Source: Pseudomonadota bacterium
GTDB lineage: Bacteria; Pseudomonadota; Alphaproteobacteria; Rhodospirillales; Magnetospirillaceae
DNA: 31,476 bases
Direction of reading: 5' to 3'
NCBI GenBank assembly: GCA_023426365.1
Contig: JAFAAW010000128.1
Coordinates: forward strand, 1-31,476
This document shows, one piece after another, positions 21,171 through 29,637 of the stretch. Positions within the stretch are counted from its first letter, which is position 1. Each line of letters starts with the position of its first letter. Made by a program: the position numbers and the translations under genes. The notes under the pieces were generated by a model. The model ran no database searches. It was not told the DNA's origin and saw only the letters and a list, made by a program, of their open reading frames with translations.

Positions 21171-22253
21171 TCACTCCCACAACTTGGTGGTGGTCTTATA
21201 GCTGCCGTTCGCGTTGTAGGTCTGCAGCGCGGTTGCGGCGCTCAGCAGGTTGCTGGCGTTGCGCAGGCTGCTCAAGGTCAGGTTGACGGCATCCATTTCA
21301 CGCTTAAGCTCGGTCGCCATTTTCGTCGTGGCCTGATCGGTCTCGGCCGCCATCTTCTCTTTTTCGGCGTTCAGCAAGTCCAGTCGGGCATTCAGCGATG
21401 ACAGGCGCGATGCCGCCATTTCCAGATCGGTGCCGAAACGCAGACGGGCATAGTCGACGTTGGCCCGCCCCTTATCGATGTCAGCCACCGCACGATCGAT
21501 GTCGGAAGCGGCCGAGGAATGGTTCAGTCCGCCATAGAGCCAGCTGTTATAGACCTCGAGGCCATCCTTCGTCGCGACGCCTTCATAGACCGTGGGGTCA
21601 TTGGCCACCGTATAGACGACGCGGTTGGTGGCGGGGTCGAAGGATTGCATGGTCAGCGTGCCGTTGATGGCGCGATCCTTGATGGAGGGAGTGGTGGCCC
21701 CATCCTCGTAATAGGACAGGCTGTTGCTGTCGTCGTCGATCACCCATCGGCCGCCAGCCGGGGTGTCGTTGACAATGGTGCCGGAGGGCAGGATCTGCAT
21801 GCCCTGGACGGTGTTGGTGCTGGGATACCAATAATCGATGCTGTTGGAATCCGAGGCCAACATTGCCGGCGTGTTCATGCCGCGGTCGGCGGCAAACATG
21901 CGGATGGTCGCCATGGCCGCATCGAACTTCTTGCCGTAATCCCACTCGGGGTTGTCACGGTAGGTGACGATCTCGTAGCGCATGGCGCGCAACTGGTCGT
22001 CGATGCGCTCGAGGTTGTCGTAGGCCGAGCGAATGCCTTCGACAGCCACGCCAATATCCTCGGCCGCGCGTTCGAGATAGCGGATTTCTTCGTCGATCTG
22101 CGCGGTTTTCTGCTTCAGTTGTTCTTTGAGCTTGGCCTCGTTGACCGCGAACTTCTGGGTGTAGCGCGCCTCGGTCGCGGGGTCGGCGGAATTGTCCAGG
22201 CTTTGGAACAGCGGATGGGTGCCGACTGCAAGGGACAGGATGTCGATTGCCAT
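21171..22253 (-). CDS. Coiled-coil protein of unknown function beside flagellin
   Basis: A 360-residue protein I do not recognise. Residues 30-100 form a long charged helix (KLKEQLKQKTAQIDEEIRYL and following). Residues about 120-245 are a beta-type Ser/Thr/Asp-rich region (SIDYWYPSTNTVQGMQILPS). Residues 250-345 are again a long heptad-like helix (LSSLNARLDLLNAEKEKMAA). There is no signal peptide or membrane segment. This helix-beta-helix order mimics flagellin, but the conserved flagellin ends are absent. ATG at 22253 has GGAGGG 5 nt upstream; a TTG just before is not needed. It follows flagellin across a terminator. It might be a secreted filament accessory or a chaperone; neither is proven. 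Confidence 0.8.
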   Translation of the reverse strand: MAIDILSLAVGTHPLFQSLDNSADPATEARYTQKFAVNEAKLKEQLKQKTAQIDEEIRYLERAAEDIGVAVEGIRSAYDNLERIDDQLRAMRYEIVTYRDNPEWDYGKKFDAAMATIRMFAADRGMNTPAMLASDSNSIDYWYPSTNTVQGMQILPSGTIVNDTPAGGRWVIDDDSNSLSYYEDGATTPSIKDRAINGTLTMQSFDPATNRVVYTVANDPTVYEGVATKDGLEVYNSWLYGGLNHSSAASDIDRAVADIDKGRANVDYARLRFGTDLEMAASRLSSLNARLDLLNAEKEKMAAETDQATTKMATELKREMDAVNLTLSSLRNASNLLSAATALQTYNANGSYKTTTKLWE

Positions 22254-22276
22254 CAATTCCCTCCATCAAAGAAAGA

Positions 22277-22299
22277 CGGGGAGGGCTGCGCCCTCCCCG
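22277..22299 (-). terminator. Rho-independent terminator after flagellin
   Basis: CGGGGAGGGC and GCCCTCCCCG form a perfect 10-bp stem with a 3-nt loop. On the minus strand a T-rich tract (TCTTTCTTTG) follows directly. It lies 26 nt after the flagellin stop and should define the 3' end of the abundant flagellin mRNA, with some read-through possible into the coiled-coil gene. Confidence 0.8.
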
Positions 22300-22325
22300 C
22301 ATCCCTGTCTTCCGTTGCGGCTCTA

Positions 22326-23159
22326 TTAGCGAAAGAGCTGCAGGATCGACTGTTCGGCCTGGTTCGCCATGGACAGGGCGTTGGTGCCCATCTGCTGACG
22401 GGTCTGCAGGGTGAGCATGTTGGCCGCCTCGGTGTTCATGTCGGCCTCGACCAGCTTGGAGGCACCGTCGTCAAGGTTGTTCACCAGGGTGCTGGTGAAT
22501 TCCTCGCGGATCTTCAGGAAGGCCAGGTTGTTACCCAGCTCCTGCATGTTCTCGCGCAGGGTGACCAGAGCCTCGTTGATGGTGTCGACGTCGTCCTCGG
22601 CATTGGCGGTGGTGGCCCAGCTACCGGTGGCAGTGGTGATGGAAAGGCCGGCCGAGGTGCTGGACTTCGCGGAAATGCTGATCTCGGAGACGTTGGTGGT
22701 ATCCTCGTTGAGGGTAACCTTCAGCTCCTGGGTAAAGGTACCCGATTGGTCGATCAGGTTGACGCCCTGATACTGGGCATCGCGCACGAGGTCGTCGAGC
22801 TGGTCCTTCAGATCGTCGAACTGGTCGGCCAGCTTGCCGCGCTTGGTGGCATCCGATTCGGCCTGCGCCGAAACCGCCAGACCCTTCATCTGCTTGATCA
22901 GCTTCTCGGCGCCTTCGAGCGCCTTGACGGCGGTCTCAAGCGTCTTCACGCCCTGGGTGATGTTGTCCTTGACGGCCTTCAGGTCGCTGGCGCGGTCGGT
23001 GAGCGACTTCGCCTGGAAGTAGGCGACCGGGTCATCCACCGCGGACGCGACGCGCTTTCCCGAGGACAGTCGGCCACGAGTCTGCGCCATCAGGTCAGAG
23101 GTGCCCTGAAGGGAGAGCAGATTGCTACGGATCGCGGAGGAGATCGAGATATCAGCCAT
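22326..23159 (-). CDS. Flagellin
   Basis: The filament subunit, 277 residues, a compact alphaproteobacterial size without a large variable domain. The N-terminal D0/D1 region (ISISSAIRSNLLSLQGTSDL, GRLSSGKRVASAVDDPVAYF) covers about 1-160. A short Ser/Thr-rich segment (about 160-200: SISAKSSTSAGLSI) is the surface-exposed part and the likely O-glycosylation zone. The C-terminal domain ends NMLTLQTRQQMGTNALSMAN then QAEQSILQLFR. ATG at 23157-23159 has GGAGAAG upstream, partly paired in a small hairpin. It sits 58 bp after the TPR-glycosyltransferase gene and before a terminator. No clear sigma-28 or sigma-54 promoter was found in that gap. Confidence 0.95.
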   Translation of the reverse strand: MADISISSAIRSNLLSLQGTSDLMAQTRGRLSSGKRVASAVDDPVAYFQAKSLTDRASDLKAVKDNITQGVKTLETAVKALEGAEKLIKQMKGLAVSAQAESDATKRGKLADQFDDLKDQLDDLVRDAQYQGVNLIDQSGTFTQELKVTLNEDTTNVSEISISAKSSTSAGLSITTATGSWATTANAEDDVDTINEALVTLRENMQELGNNLAFLKIREEFTSTLVNNLDDGASKLVEADMNTEAANMLTLQTRQQMGTNALSMANQAEQSILQLFR

Positions 23160-23164
23160 GGTAC

Positions 23165-23180
23165 TTCTCCATTCTGAGAA
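23165..23180 (-). promoter_or_regulatory. Leader hairpin occluding the flagellin ribosome binding site
   Basis: In the minus-strand leader TTCTC (complement of 23176-23180) can pair with GAGAA (complement of 23165-23169) around AGAATG. The second arm is part of the GGAGAAG ribosome binding site, 5 nt before the ATG. In Caulobacter FlbT acts on the flagellin leader, so this is a candidate target. The 5-bp stem is weak alone. Confidence 0.35.
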
Positions 23181-23217
23181 AAATGGCTCTAATTCTTAGG
23201 CCACTTATCTCTATACA

Positions 23218-24567
23218 TCAAATCAGCGCATCACGCAAGCGGGGTATGGCGCTTGCCCAGTCGCCAGGTTGCGTCTGCCGCCAAAGGACGAGCGAATCGT
23301 ACCAGTGACAGGCCGACGTATGGTTCCCCCAACGCCAATCGGCGACGAAAGGGGTAAGCATCCAGGTGGGCAGCCCGGCATCGCCCGCGAGGTGGGCGAT
23401 TGCGGTGTCCACGGTCACGACAAGATCGAGCTGCTCAAGAATTCGGGCGGTCGCCGCCAGCGTCGGCTGAGCGGAACCCGGCCCGGCATGGGCGCTGAAC
23501 CGAGCCACCCCGGCGGGAGCGTCGTAATCGTCGGGGACCAGCGAAACCACCTCCGCCCCCGAGGTGATCAGGCCGGCGGCCAGCGCCGAGGCCTCATCCG
23601 TCGTGAGCGAACGGTTGTGATCGTTGGGGTGGAGGCGGTTGCCGCGCCAGCAAAGGCCAATCCGCCGCGCCGGCCCGCGGGGCGTCGCCGGCCGGTTCGG
23701 CCATTGCTCCGGCCGCAGGGCGCCGAGCAGCAATGGGGCATCGAAAATCTCCATGGCGGCGCTGAAGGTGGCCTTGCGCTCGCTCGCCGGCATGGCGGCA
23801 TAGGCTGATTTCGGCATCAGCCCCGCCCCGCCCGCACGCGGGGCCAGCCATTCCACCATCGAATTTGGGGAGACGATGGTCACCTTGCCGGCAAAGGCCG
23901 CCTCGATCGCGGGGATGAAGCGCGAGAACTGGATGGCGTCGCCGAGTCCCTGGGTTGCGGCATGGACGAGAAGATGGCCGTCGACATCCTTGGCCCCGGT
24001 CCATTCCGCCACGTCCTTGGGCAGTGCGCGTGGCCGCTTGCGGTAGGCATCCCAACCTTCCGCCCAGCATTCGGTGCGCAGCAGAACGTGGGCCAGGTTG
24101 GTCCAGGCGTAGGTGTATTCCTGGGGGGCGGCCAGGGCAATGGCCTGGCGGAAGGCGGCTTCCGCCGCGCTGTTGTCGCCCTCGGCTTCCAGCGCCACGC
24201 CAAGGTTGTTCATAAACAAGGGGGAGCGCGGGGCCAGGGCGATGGCGCGCTCCAGCACCTGGCGCGCCCGCGGCAGGTCGCCAAGCCGAACCATCAGGAT
24301 GCCGAGGTTCGACCACGCGTCGGCAAATCCTGGCGAGGTCTTGATGGCTTCCATATAGGTGGCCATCGCCGGCAGCAGCTCATGGGACGCACTCAGGCTC
24401 ATGGCCTTGAGGTTAAGGGCCTTGGCGTCCCGCCGTTCGGACAGCACCGCATCGCAAAGCTTGATCGCTGCGTCATGGTCGCCCGCCTGGTAGGCGGCAT
24501 GGGCCTGCACCAGCCTGTCGAGTGCGGGTTGGGCTTGCTGCTTGCGATAGGTCTTCGGCGTCTTCAT
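23218..24567 (-). CDS. TPR-glycosyltransferase, probable flagellin glycosyltransferase (FlmG-like)
   Basis: A 449-residue two-part protein. Residues 15-175 hold TPR repeats, with helices such as AYQAGDHDAAIKLCDAVLSE, ADAWSNLGILMVRLGDLPRA and FMNNLGVALEAEGDNSAAEA. Residues 195-449 are a GT-B/GT9-like domain: QGLGDAIQFSRFIP, GLCWRGNRLHPNDHNRSL near 304-321, and VVTVDTAIAHLAGDAGLPTW at 383-402, followed by the W-rich end WYDSLVLWRQ. Caulobacter FlmG has this same TPR plus glycosyltransferase design; its TPR part binds flagellin and the enzyme adds a nonulosonic acid. The position between flgL and flagellin fits. It starts 4 bp after flgL. Confidence 0.8.
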   Translation of the reverse strand: MKTPKTYRKQQAQPALDRLVQAHAAYQAGDHDAAIKLCDAVLSERRDAKALNLKAMSLSASHELLPAMATYMEAIKTSPGFADAWSNLGILMVRLGDLPRARQVLERAIALAPRSPLFMNNLGVALEAEGDNSAAEAAFRQAIALAAPQEYTYAWTNLAHVLLRTECWAEGWDAYRKRPRALPKDVAEWTGAKDVDGHLLVHAATQGLGDAIQFSRFIPAIEAAFAGKVTIVSPNSMVEWLAPRAGGAGLMPKSAYAAMPASERKATFSAAMEIFDAPLLLGALRPEQWPNRPATPRGPARRIGLCWRGNRLHPNDHNRSLTTDEASALAAGLITSGAEVVSLVPDDYDAPAGVARFSAHAGPGSAQPTLAATARILEQLDLVVTVDTAIAHLAGDAGLPTWMLTPFVADWRWGNHTSACHWYDSLVLWRQTQPGDWASAIPRLRDALI

Positions 24568-24571
24568 CGGT

Positions 24572-26359
24572 CTACTTCAGGAACTGCATGAGAGAGAGGC
24601 GGCGGACTTCAGTAAGCGCTTTGTAGCTGGTTTCCAGCGCGGTCTGGTCGTCGAGCAAGCGCACCACGGCTTCGGTCTTGTCGACGTTCTCAAGGTTGAT
24701 GATCTGCTGGTCGAGAAAGCCAATGAAGGTCTTGAGGCGGCTGTTCTGCGCGTTCAGCGTCGATTGGGTGACGGCGATCTTGCTCTGCAGTGCGGCGATG
24801 TCGCCGCGCGCCTCCGTGCCGAACGGCGGCGTCCCGGCGATCGGGGACGACAGCGAGTCGGCAAGCAGGTATAAGGCCTGATCGATCCGCTCCAAATGGT
24901 TCTCCAGTCCGCCGGCGGTTCCATAGGCGCCTTGGGCAATCAGCGAAAAGGCGCGCATCGCCTTTTCTATGGCGGGATCGGAGGCGAAGATGCCCAAATC
25001 CACCGTCTGGTTGGCATCCGTCCGGTGGGTCCGGACGATGGTGTCGCCCTCGTACCAGGAATCCGAGCTGATGGTGAGCGGGCCGTCGGCAGGCACGGTG
25101 AACGGTCCGCCGGCATCGACACGTGACACCGTAAGGGTGTTGTTGTCGTTGGTGGCCAGCACCCGATAGGTGCCGTTATTCGCCGGGTCCGAGGCACCCG
25201 ATACCGTGATCGTGCTGCCGGCCGCGTAAATGCCGTTGAAGGCATTGGCGGTGGAGGAGGAAATCTGCAGGGCGCCGTTGGCATCGGCGCCAAAGCTGAG
25301 TTGACCGTACTGGGCGGTGACCCGGTTGGTCACGCCATCCGACAGGGTGGCCGCCGTCTCGCTGGTGGTCGGCTGCACCATGTCGAGCGACACGCTCTTG
25401 ATGCTCACGCGATTGGTCGCCGCGTCATACCCCGCGACCTCATAAACGCCGTCGTTGGAGCCGGTGCCGGCAATTTTGAAGACGGTGCCGGGGGTAAGCC
25501 CGGCCAGGCTGCCCGCCGTCGCGCCGGTGATGGTGTCGCCCTGGGGCGAGAAGGTCAGGGCGCCGGTATCGGCATTGGTCAGGGCCGTATCGCCGAAGCT
25601 CACCGTCGCCGCCCCAGCCGTTTCGCTGGTCAGACGCGCCACGGTGAACGAGTTCCCGCTCGGGTCGACAGTGCCCACGGTAAAGGTTTTGGCCGGCACC
25701 ATCCCGCCGATCGATACGGTCGAACCCGGCTGCACCAGTTTGAAGGCGCCTGCGGTCGCCGCCGTGACGGTGCCGTTGGCGGTGTCGAAGGTGACCGCCC
25801 CGGTATGGGCCTGATTGAAGTTGAACTCCATCAAGGCGGCGCTGCGGGTCGTCGGCACGGTCCGGCTGTCGCCGTCATAGAGCTTCTGGTATTCCTGCAA
25901 CGTGCTGGCGGCCAACTTGACAGGGGGCGTGTTGGTCTTTCCGCCCGAGAAAATGTACTCGCCGTCCACCTTGACATTGATCAGCGATTGCAGGCCGCTC
26001 ATGGCGCGGAAGGCCCAGTCCTGCAGCCCCTCGATATCGGTAGCGCTCGTCGAGCCGTTCTGGCGGTATTGCTGCAGGCGGTTCTTGAAATCCCTGATGG
26101 TGGTCTGCACGGCGTCCATGCTGGTGCTGGCCATCGACAGCCGGACGTTCGCCAGCGTGTTGTTGTGAATGAACTGGTTGGCCTGGGTCTTCTCCAATTC
26201 GACGTTCAACAACCGGTTGGCATCGGCGGCGATGCCGGAATAGGCGGTCGCCTTCTTCTCCGTTGCCACCTGGGTTTGCGTCTTATTGATGCGTTGCTGG
26301 ATGTCGATGATCCGGCTCATGTACAACTGGCTAGCGCCGAAAGTGCCAATGCGGGACAT
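24572..26359 (-). CDS. flgL: Flagellar hook-associated protein FlgL (HAP3), enlarged
   Basis: FlgL links hook-associated FlgK to the flagellin filament. The N-terminus (MSRIGTFGASQLYMSRIIDI, about 1-165) and the C-terminus (about 450-595, ending EVRRLSLMQFLK) are standard flagellin-like helical domains. At 595 residues it is far longer than E. coli FlgL (317). The extra 185-425 region consists of beta-rich, Thr/Ala/Gly-rich modules starting near 186, 266 and 352. The third contains GASDPANNGTYRVLATND, which recurs in FlgK. This insertion should be exposed on the junction surface. ATG at 26359 has GGAGGG upstream, and flgK ends 14 bp before it. Confidence 0.9.
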   Translation of the reverse strand: MSRIGTFGASQLYMSRIIDIQQRINKTQTQVATEKKATAYSGIAADANRLLNVELEKTQANQFIHNNTLANVRLSMASTSMDAVQTTIRDFKNRLQQYRQNGSTSATDIEGLQDWAFRAMSGLQSLINVKVDGEYIFSGGKTNTPPVKLAASTLQEYQKLYDGDSRTVPTTRSAALMEFNFNQAHTGAVTFDTANGTVTAATAGAFKLVQPGSTVSIGGMVPAKTFTVGTVDPSGNSFTVARLTSETAGAATVSFGDTALTNADTGALTFSPQGDTITGATAGSLAGLTPGTVFKIAGTGSNDGVYEVAGYDAATNRVSIKSVSLDMVQPTTSETAATLSDGVTNRVTAQYGQLSFGADANGALQISSSTANAFNGIYAAGSTITVSGASDPANNGTYRVLATNDNNTLTVSRVDAGGPFTVPADGPLTISSDSWYEGDTIVRTHRTDANQTVDLGIFASDPAIEKAMRAFSLIAQGAYGTAGGLENHLERIDQALYLLADSLSSPIAGTPPFGTEARGDIAALQSKIAVTQSTLNAQNSRLKTFIGFLDQQIINLENVDKTEAVVRLLDDQTALETSYKALTEVRRLSLMQFLK

Positions 26360-26373
26360 AGTCTGCCCTCCCT

Positions 26374-29175
26374 TTACCGGATCATTCCTGTCAGCGTCTC
26401 CAGCATTTCCTGGAGCACCGTGATCACCTTGGCCGACGCGGTATATGCCTGCTGGTAGTCCATCATGGCCGCAACTTCCTCGTCAAGGTTGACGCCGCTG
26501 TAGGACGCGTACTGGAATGCCATCGAGGCGTTCAGCTTGGTCTGGTAATCATGCGCATCCTGCACGGCGTTGGACGCGCTCGACGCCATCGAGATGGTGG
26601 CGGCCGCGTACTCACCCAGGGTGTAGGACCCCGAGCTGATGCTGCCGGCCGTTGCGATGCGGGATTTCTGGGACAAGGTGGCGGCCATGGCCTGGATGGT
26701 CGTGGCGTCGCCCTCGGACAGATAATAGCTCTGGCGGTCCGCGTCCCATTGGACGGCGCCCCGGCTGATCTTCGTCGCGTTGCCCTGGATGTCCTCGCGG
26801 ACGGTGACCTGGCCCGCCGCAAGCACCGCGCCTGGCTTGAGGCCGAGTTCGGACAGCAAATTCCCGCCCTGCCCGTCCTTGGTCGAGGAGGCGTAGATTT
26901 CGTCACGGTCGGTATGGGTGATCCGCAACCGGTAGCCCGAGCCTTCCGGCACGACCGAAGCGTGGATGCGCTGGACGGACGCCATATTCAGGTTGCCCTC
27001 AAGGGACGTGCCATTCGCCATGGCGCCGCCGGAGATGAGGACCGTGAGGTCGCGGCCGCCGGAATCAGCCAGGCGGAGACGGTAACTGTCGCCATCCTTG
27101 ACGACCGAGGCGTTGACGCCGTTCTGACTGAGGCGGCCGGCCAGTTCCTCCAGGCTGTACGTTCCTGCGGCCAGCGGGCCGACGGAAACCACGGCGCCGC
27201 TGCCATCGGACACGGTCAGGGTTGCCGGCGTGGTGATCGTGAACGATGACGACGCCATGGGGCCGGATTCCACGGTCCGGGTCTGGGCATTGATCTGGCG
27301 GGCGATGTCCTCCAGGCTCGCTCCGGCCGGGATGCGCACGGTGTTGCCAATCTGCCCCGTGGTGTCGGACAGCACCAGATCGCGCTGCCTGCCGGTTTTG
27401 AAGCGCTGGTCCACAACCGCCGAGTCCAGGACGTAGTTCGGGTCGGCGTCAACGATCAGGTCGTTCAAGCCGAAGAAGGCGGACAGTCCCTTGATCTCCT
27501 GGTCGGGGGCGCCGTCGCCATTCACGTCGAAATTGATGGTCGCGTCCGCCGCGCCCGCGCCGGGTGCGCTGGACACCGCGTCGCGGAAGGCCAGCCCGGT
27601 ACCGGTGCTGCCGGTGTCGATGACGAACTTGCCATTGCTGTCCAGGCCGGCGGAGGCGCTGGAGGCTCCCGTATAATTCTGGCTTCTCATCCAGGCTTGG
27701 AGGTGCTTGCCGAAGCTGTCCACCGTCCAGGGGCCGGCCGCCGGCTTGGCCGCCAGGTCCGCATCGGCCGGGTCGAGCGCCGAGAAATCCTGGCTCATCA
27801 CGGCCGACACGGTGGTATAGGCGATCTGGTTGCCCTGGTCGTCGAACAGGGCAATGACCGAGTCCGCCCCATTGGCGAAGGAAAAGGTCTGCTCGGCGTT
27901 GACCTTCTGCACCGTCAAGGTGTCGCCGTTGCGCGCGACCACCTTGTAGGTGCCGTTATTGGCCGGATCGCCGGAACCGTGGAGGTTGAAGGTGTCGCCG
28001 GCGTTGAAGCCCGACAGGCTGCCGGCGGTGGCGGCGCTGATGGTGGCCAGCCAGGGCTTTGACGGGTCGGCGTAACCAAAGTCCAAATCGCCGAAATCGG
28101 CATTGCTCAGTTGGGTGTTGCCGACTTGGATGCGGGCAGTGGTGTCGTTGGCCAGCACTGCGACGCCATCCTGCTTGCCGAAGGTGCGCGTGCCCTCGTA
28201 GCGAGACGACAGGTTGGGATACGACGTTCCCCGATTGTGGATCTGGTTCAGGACGTCGCGCACAGTCGCGGCCAGCTCGTCGAGCGACGCCTGAAGGTTG
28301 GGAAGCTGCGTGTCACGCATGTTGAGCAGGCCGGCCAGCTTGCCGCCTTTGACTTCCTTTTCGAGCGAAGTCGAACCGCCGGCCAGCGAGATGTGGCCGA
28401 ACTGGCCGGATGCTGCCGTCATGGACGCATCGGGAGAGGAGGTGGCAGCGTAGCTGAGCGTGTGGGGGCGGTTGTCGAGCAACATCTCGCCCGAGCCGAC
28501 ATAGATGGTCACTGATCCATCGTTGCGGCGGTAGTACTGGATGTCGATCAGCGATGCGAGTTTGTTGAGTTCGGTGTCGCGCTTGTCTTCGAGATCGGCC
28601 GTCCCCGAGCTGATCGCCTGGTTGCGCACGATGACTTGGTTGAGCTGGTGGATGTTTTCCAACGTCTGATTGATTTCGGCGACGGTGTCCTCGATCCCCC
28701 GGTCGGCTTGCTCGCGCAGCTTCTGGATTTCGGAGGTCATGCTGTTGAGCTGGCTGGTGATGTCCAGCGTCTTGCGCATGGCGGTCCATTGAGAGGCGGG
28801 ACGGTTCACGTCGACCGCGAGCAGCTCGAAGGCCTCCTGCATGGCGCCGATGCGATGGGCGATCGAGGTGTTGGCGCCCACCTCGCCGAACAGGGTGTCA
28901 ATGCGGTCCAGGAAGCTCTTTTCGACGTCCAGCTTGCCCATGTTGTTGTTCTGCCGGCGGATGTCCTTCAGCAGGCCCTCATTGACCATGCGGGTGACAC
29001 CGCCATCCTGGACACCGGCGCCGCGACCCGCGAGGACGCGTGATTCGGGGTTCATCACCTTGCGGTGATAACCTTCCGTGTTCACGTTGACCACGTTCTG
29101 CGAGATCACGTCCAGCCCACGCTGGCTGGTCAGCAGTCCCGACAGGGCGGTATTGAGTCCGAGGGTCAAAGACAT
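26374..29175 (-). CDS. flgK: Flagellar hook-associated protein FlgK (HAP1), enlarged
   Basis: FlgK forms the first hook-filament junction zone. The N-terminal 1-310 is canonical: LNTALSGLLTSQRGLDVISQ, VNTEGYHRKV, a long coiled-coil, and GGKLAGLLNMRDTQLPNLQA near 277-296. The C-terminus (about 840-933) has SGVNLDEEVAAMMDYQQAYT and VLQEMLETLTGMIR. At 933 residues it greatly exceeds E. coli FlgK (547). The central insert has a module at 377-430 (HGSGDPANNGTYKVVARNG) shared with FlgL, and a calcium-type loop DVNGDGAPDQE at 550-560. ATG at 29173-29175 has GGGGAG 7 nt upstream. It lies 24 bp after the flgN-like gene. Confidence 0.92.
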   Translation of the reverse strand: MSLTLGLNTALSGLLTSQRGLDVISQNVVNVNTEGYHRKVMNPESRVLAGRGAGVQDGGVTRMVNEGLLKDIRRQNNNMGKLDVEKSFLDRIDTLFGEVGANTSIAHRIGAMQEAFELLAVDVNRPASQWTAMRKTLDITSQLNSMTSEIQKLREQADRGIEDTVAEINQTLENIHQLNQVIVRNQAISSGTADLEDKRDTELNKLASLIDIQYYRRNDGSVTIYVGSGEMLLDNRPHTLSYAATSSPDASMTAASGQFGHISLAGGSTSLEKEVKGGKLAGLLNMRDTQLPNLQASLDELAATVRDVLNQIHNRGTSYPNLSSRYEGTRTFGKQDGVAVLANDTTARIQVGNTQLSNADFGDLDFGYADPSKPWLATISAATAGSLSGFNAGDTFNLHGSGDPANNGTYKVVARNGDTLTVQKVNAEQTFSFANGADSVIALFDDQGNQIAYTTVSAVMSQDFSALDPADADLAAKPAAGPWTVDSFGKHLQAWMRSQNYTGASSASAGLDSNGKFVIDTGSTGTGLAFRDAVSSAPGAGAADATINFDVNGDGAPDQEIKGLSAFFGLNDLIVDADPNYVLDSAVVDQRFKTGRQRDLVLSDTTGQIGNTVRIPAGASLEDIARQINAQTRTVESGPMASSSFTITTPATLTVSDGSGAVVSVGPLAAGTYSLEELAGRLSQNGVNASVVKDGDSYRLRLADSGGRDLTVLISGGAMANGTSLEGNLNMASVQRIHASVVPEGSGYRLRITHTDRDEIYASSTKDGQGGNLLSELGLKPGAVLAAGQVTVREDIQGNATKISRGAVQWDADRQSYYLSEGDATTIQAMAATLSQKSRIATAGSISSGSYTLGEYAAATISMASSASNAVQDAHDYQTKLNASMAFQYASYSGVNLDEEVAAMMDYQQAYTASAKVITVLQEMLETLTGMIR

Positions 29176-29199
29176 GGTGCTGCTCCCCGCCTTTCGGCG

Positions 29200-29637
29200 T
29201 CAGAGGGTCTCGTTGAGGGACATCGAATTGCCGTCGCCGGGCGGCGTGAAGACGCCCTGCGGGCCATAAACCGCCTTGTTGGTGGAGGCGGACTTCACCG
29301 CGTTGACCACCACGTCCATGAACGTCTTGCTGGCCTCCATCTCGGCCTTGATGCGGCGGGCGTTTTCCTCGACCAGATCCTTCAGGCGGTTGCCCAGCGC
29401 CAGCAGTTCTTCTTTCTGCTCCGGCTCCAGGGTTTCGGCCAGGTGGGGCTCGTCGGCCATGGGGGCGACGGCCTGTTCGTAGATGCGGGCCAGCGCGGCC
29501 TTGTTTTCGGCCAACTCGCGCACGGCGGTGACGTCGTGGGCGGCCAGCGCTTCGTTTTCGTATTCCAGCAGCTCGCACAGGTGGGTGCAGGCCCACACGA
29601 TGTCGTCATAGGGAATGGTGGTGGCGCCGTCGCTCAT
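29200..29637 (-). CDS. flgN: FlgN-like export chaperone
   Basis: A 145-residue, mainly helical protein immediately before flgK. FlgN chaperones bind the C-termini of FlgK and FlgL and keep them export-competent. Long helices (YDDIVWACTHLCELLEYENE, then VRELAENKAALARIYEQAVA, then EQKEELLALGNRLKDLVEEN) fit the FlgN three-helix fold, and the C-terminal tail is disordered. Sequence similarity is low in this family, so the position in flgJ-flgN-flgK order carries much of the call. AGGAGGT is 7 nt upstream of the ATG, and the start overlaps the flgJ stop as ATGA. Confidence 0.75.
   Translation of the reverse strand: MSDGATTIPYDDIVWACTHLCELLEYENEALAAHDVTAVRELAENKAALARIYEQAVAPMADEPHLAETLEPEQKEELLALGNRLKDLVEENARRIKAEMEASKTFMDVVVNAVKSASTNKAVYGPQGVFTPPGDGNSMSLNETL

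Noticed and set aside
25301..26458. Long plus-strand open frame opposite flgL
   Set aside because: Antisense to a clear FlgL gene with repetitive GC-rich codons; no ribosome binding site or family match.
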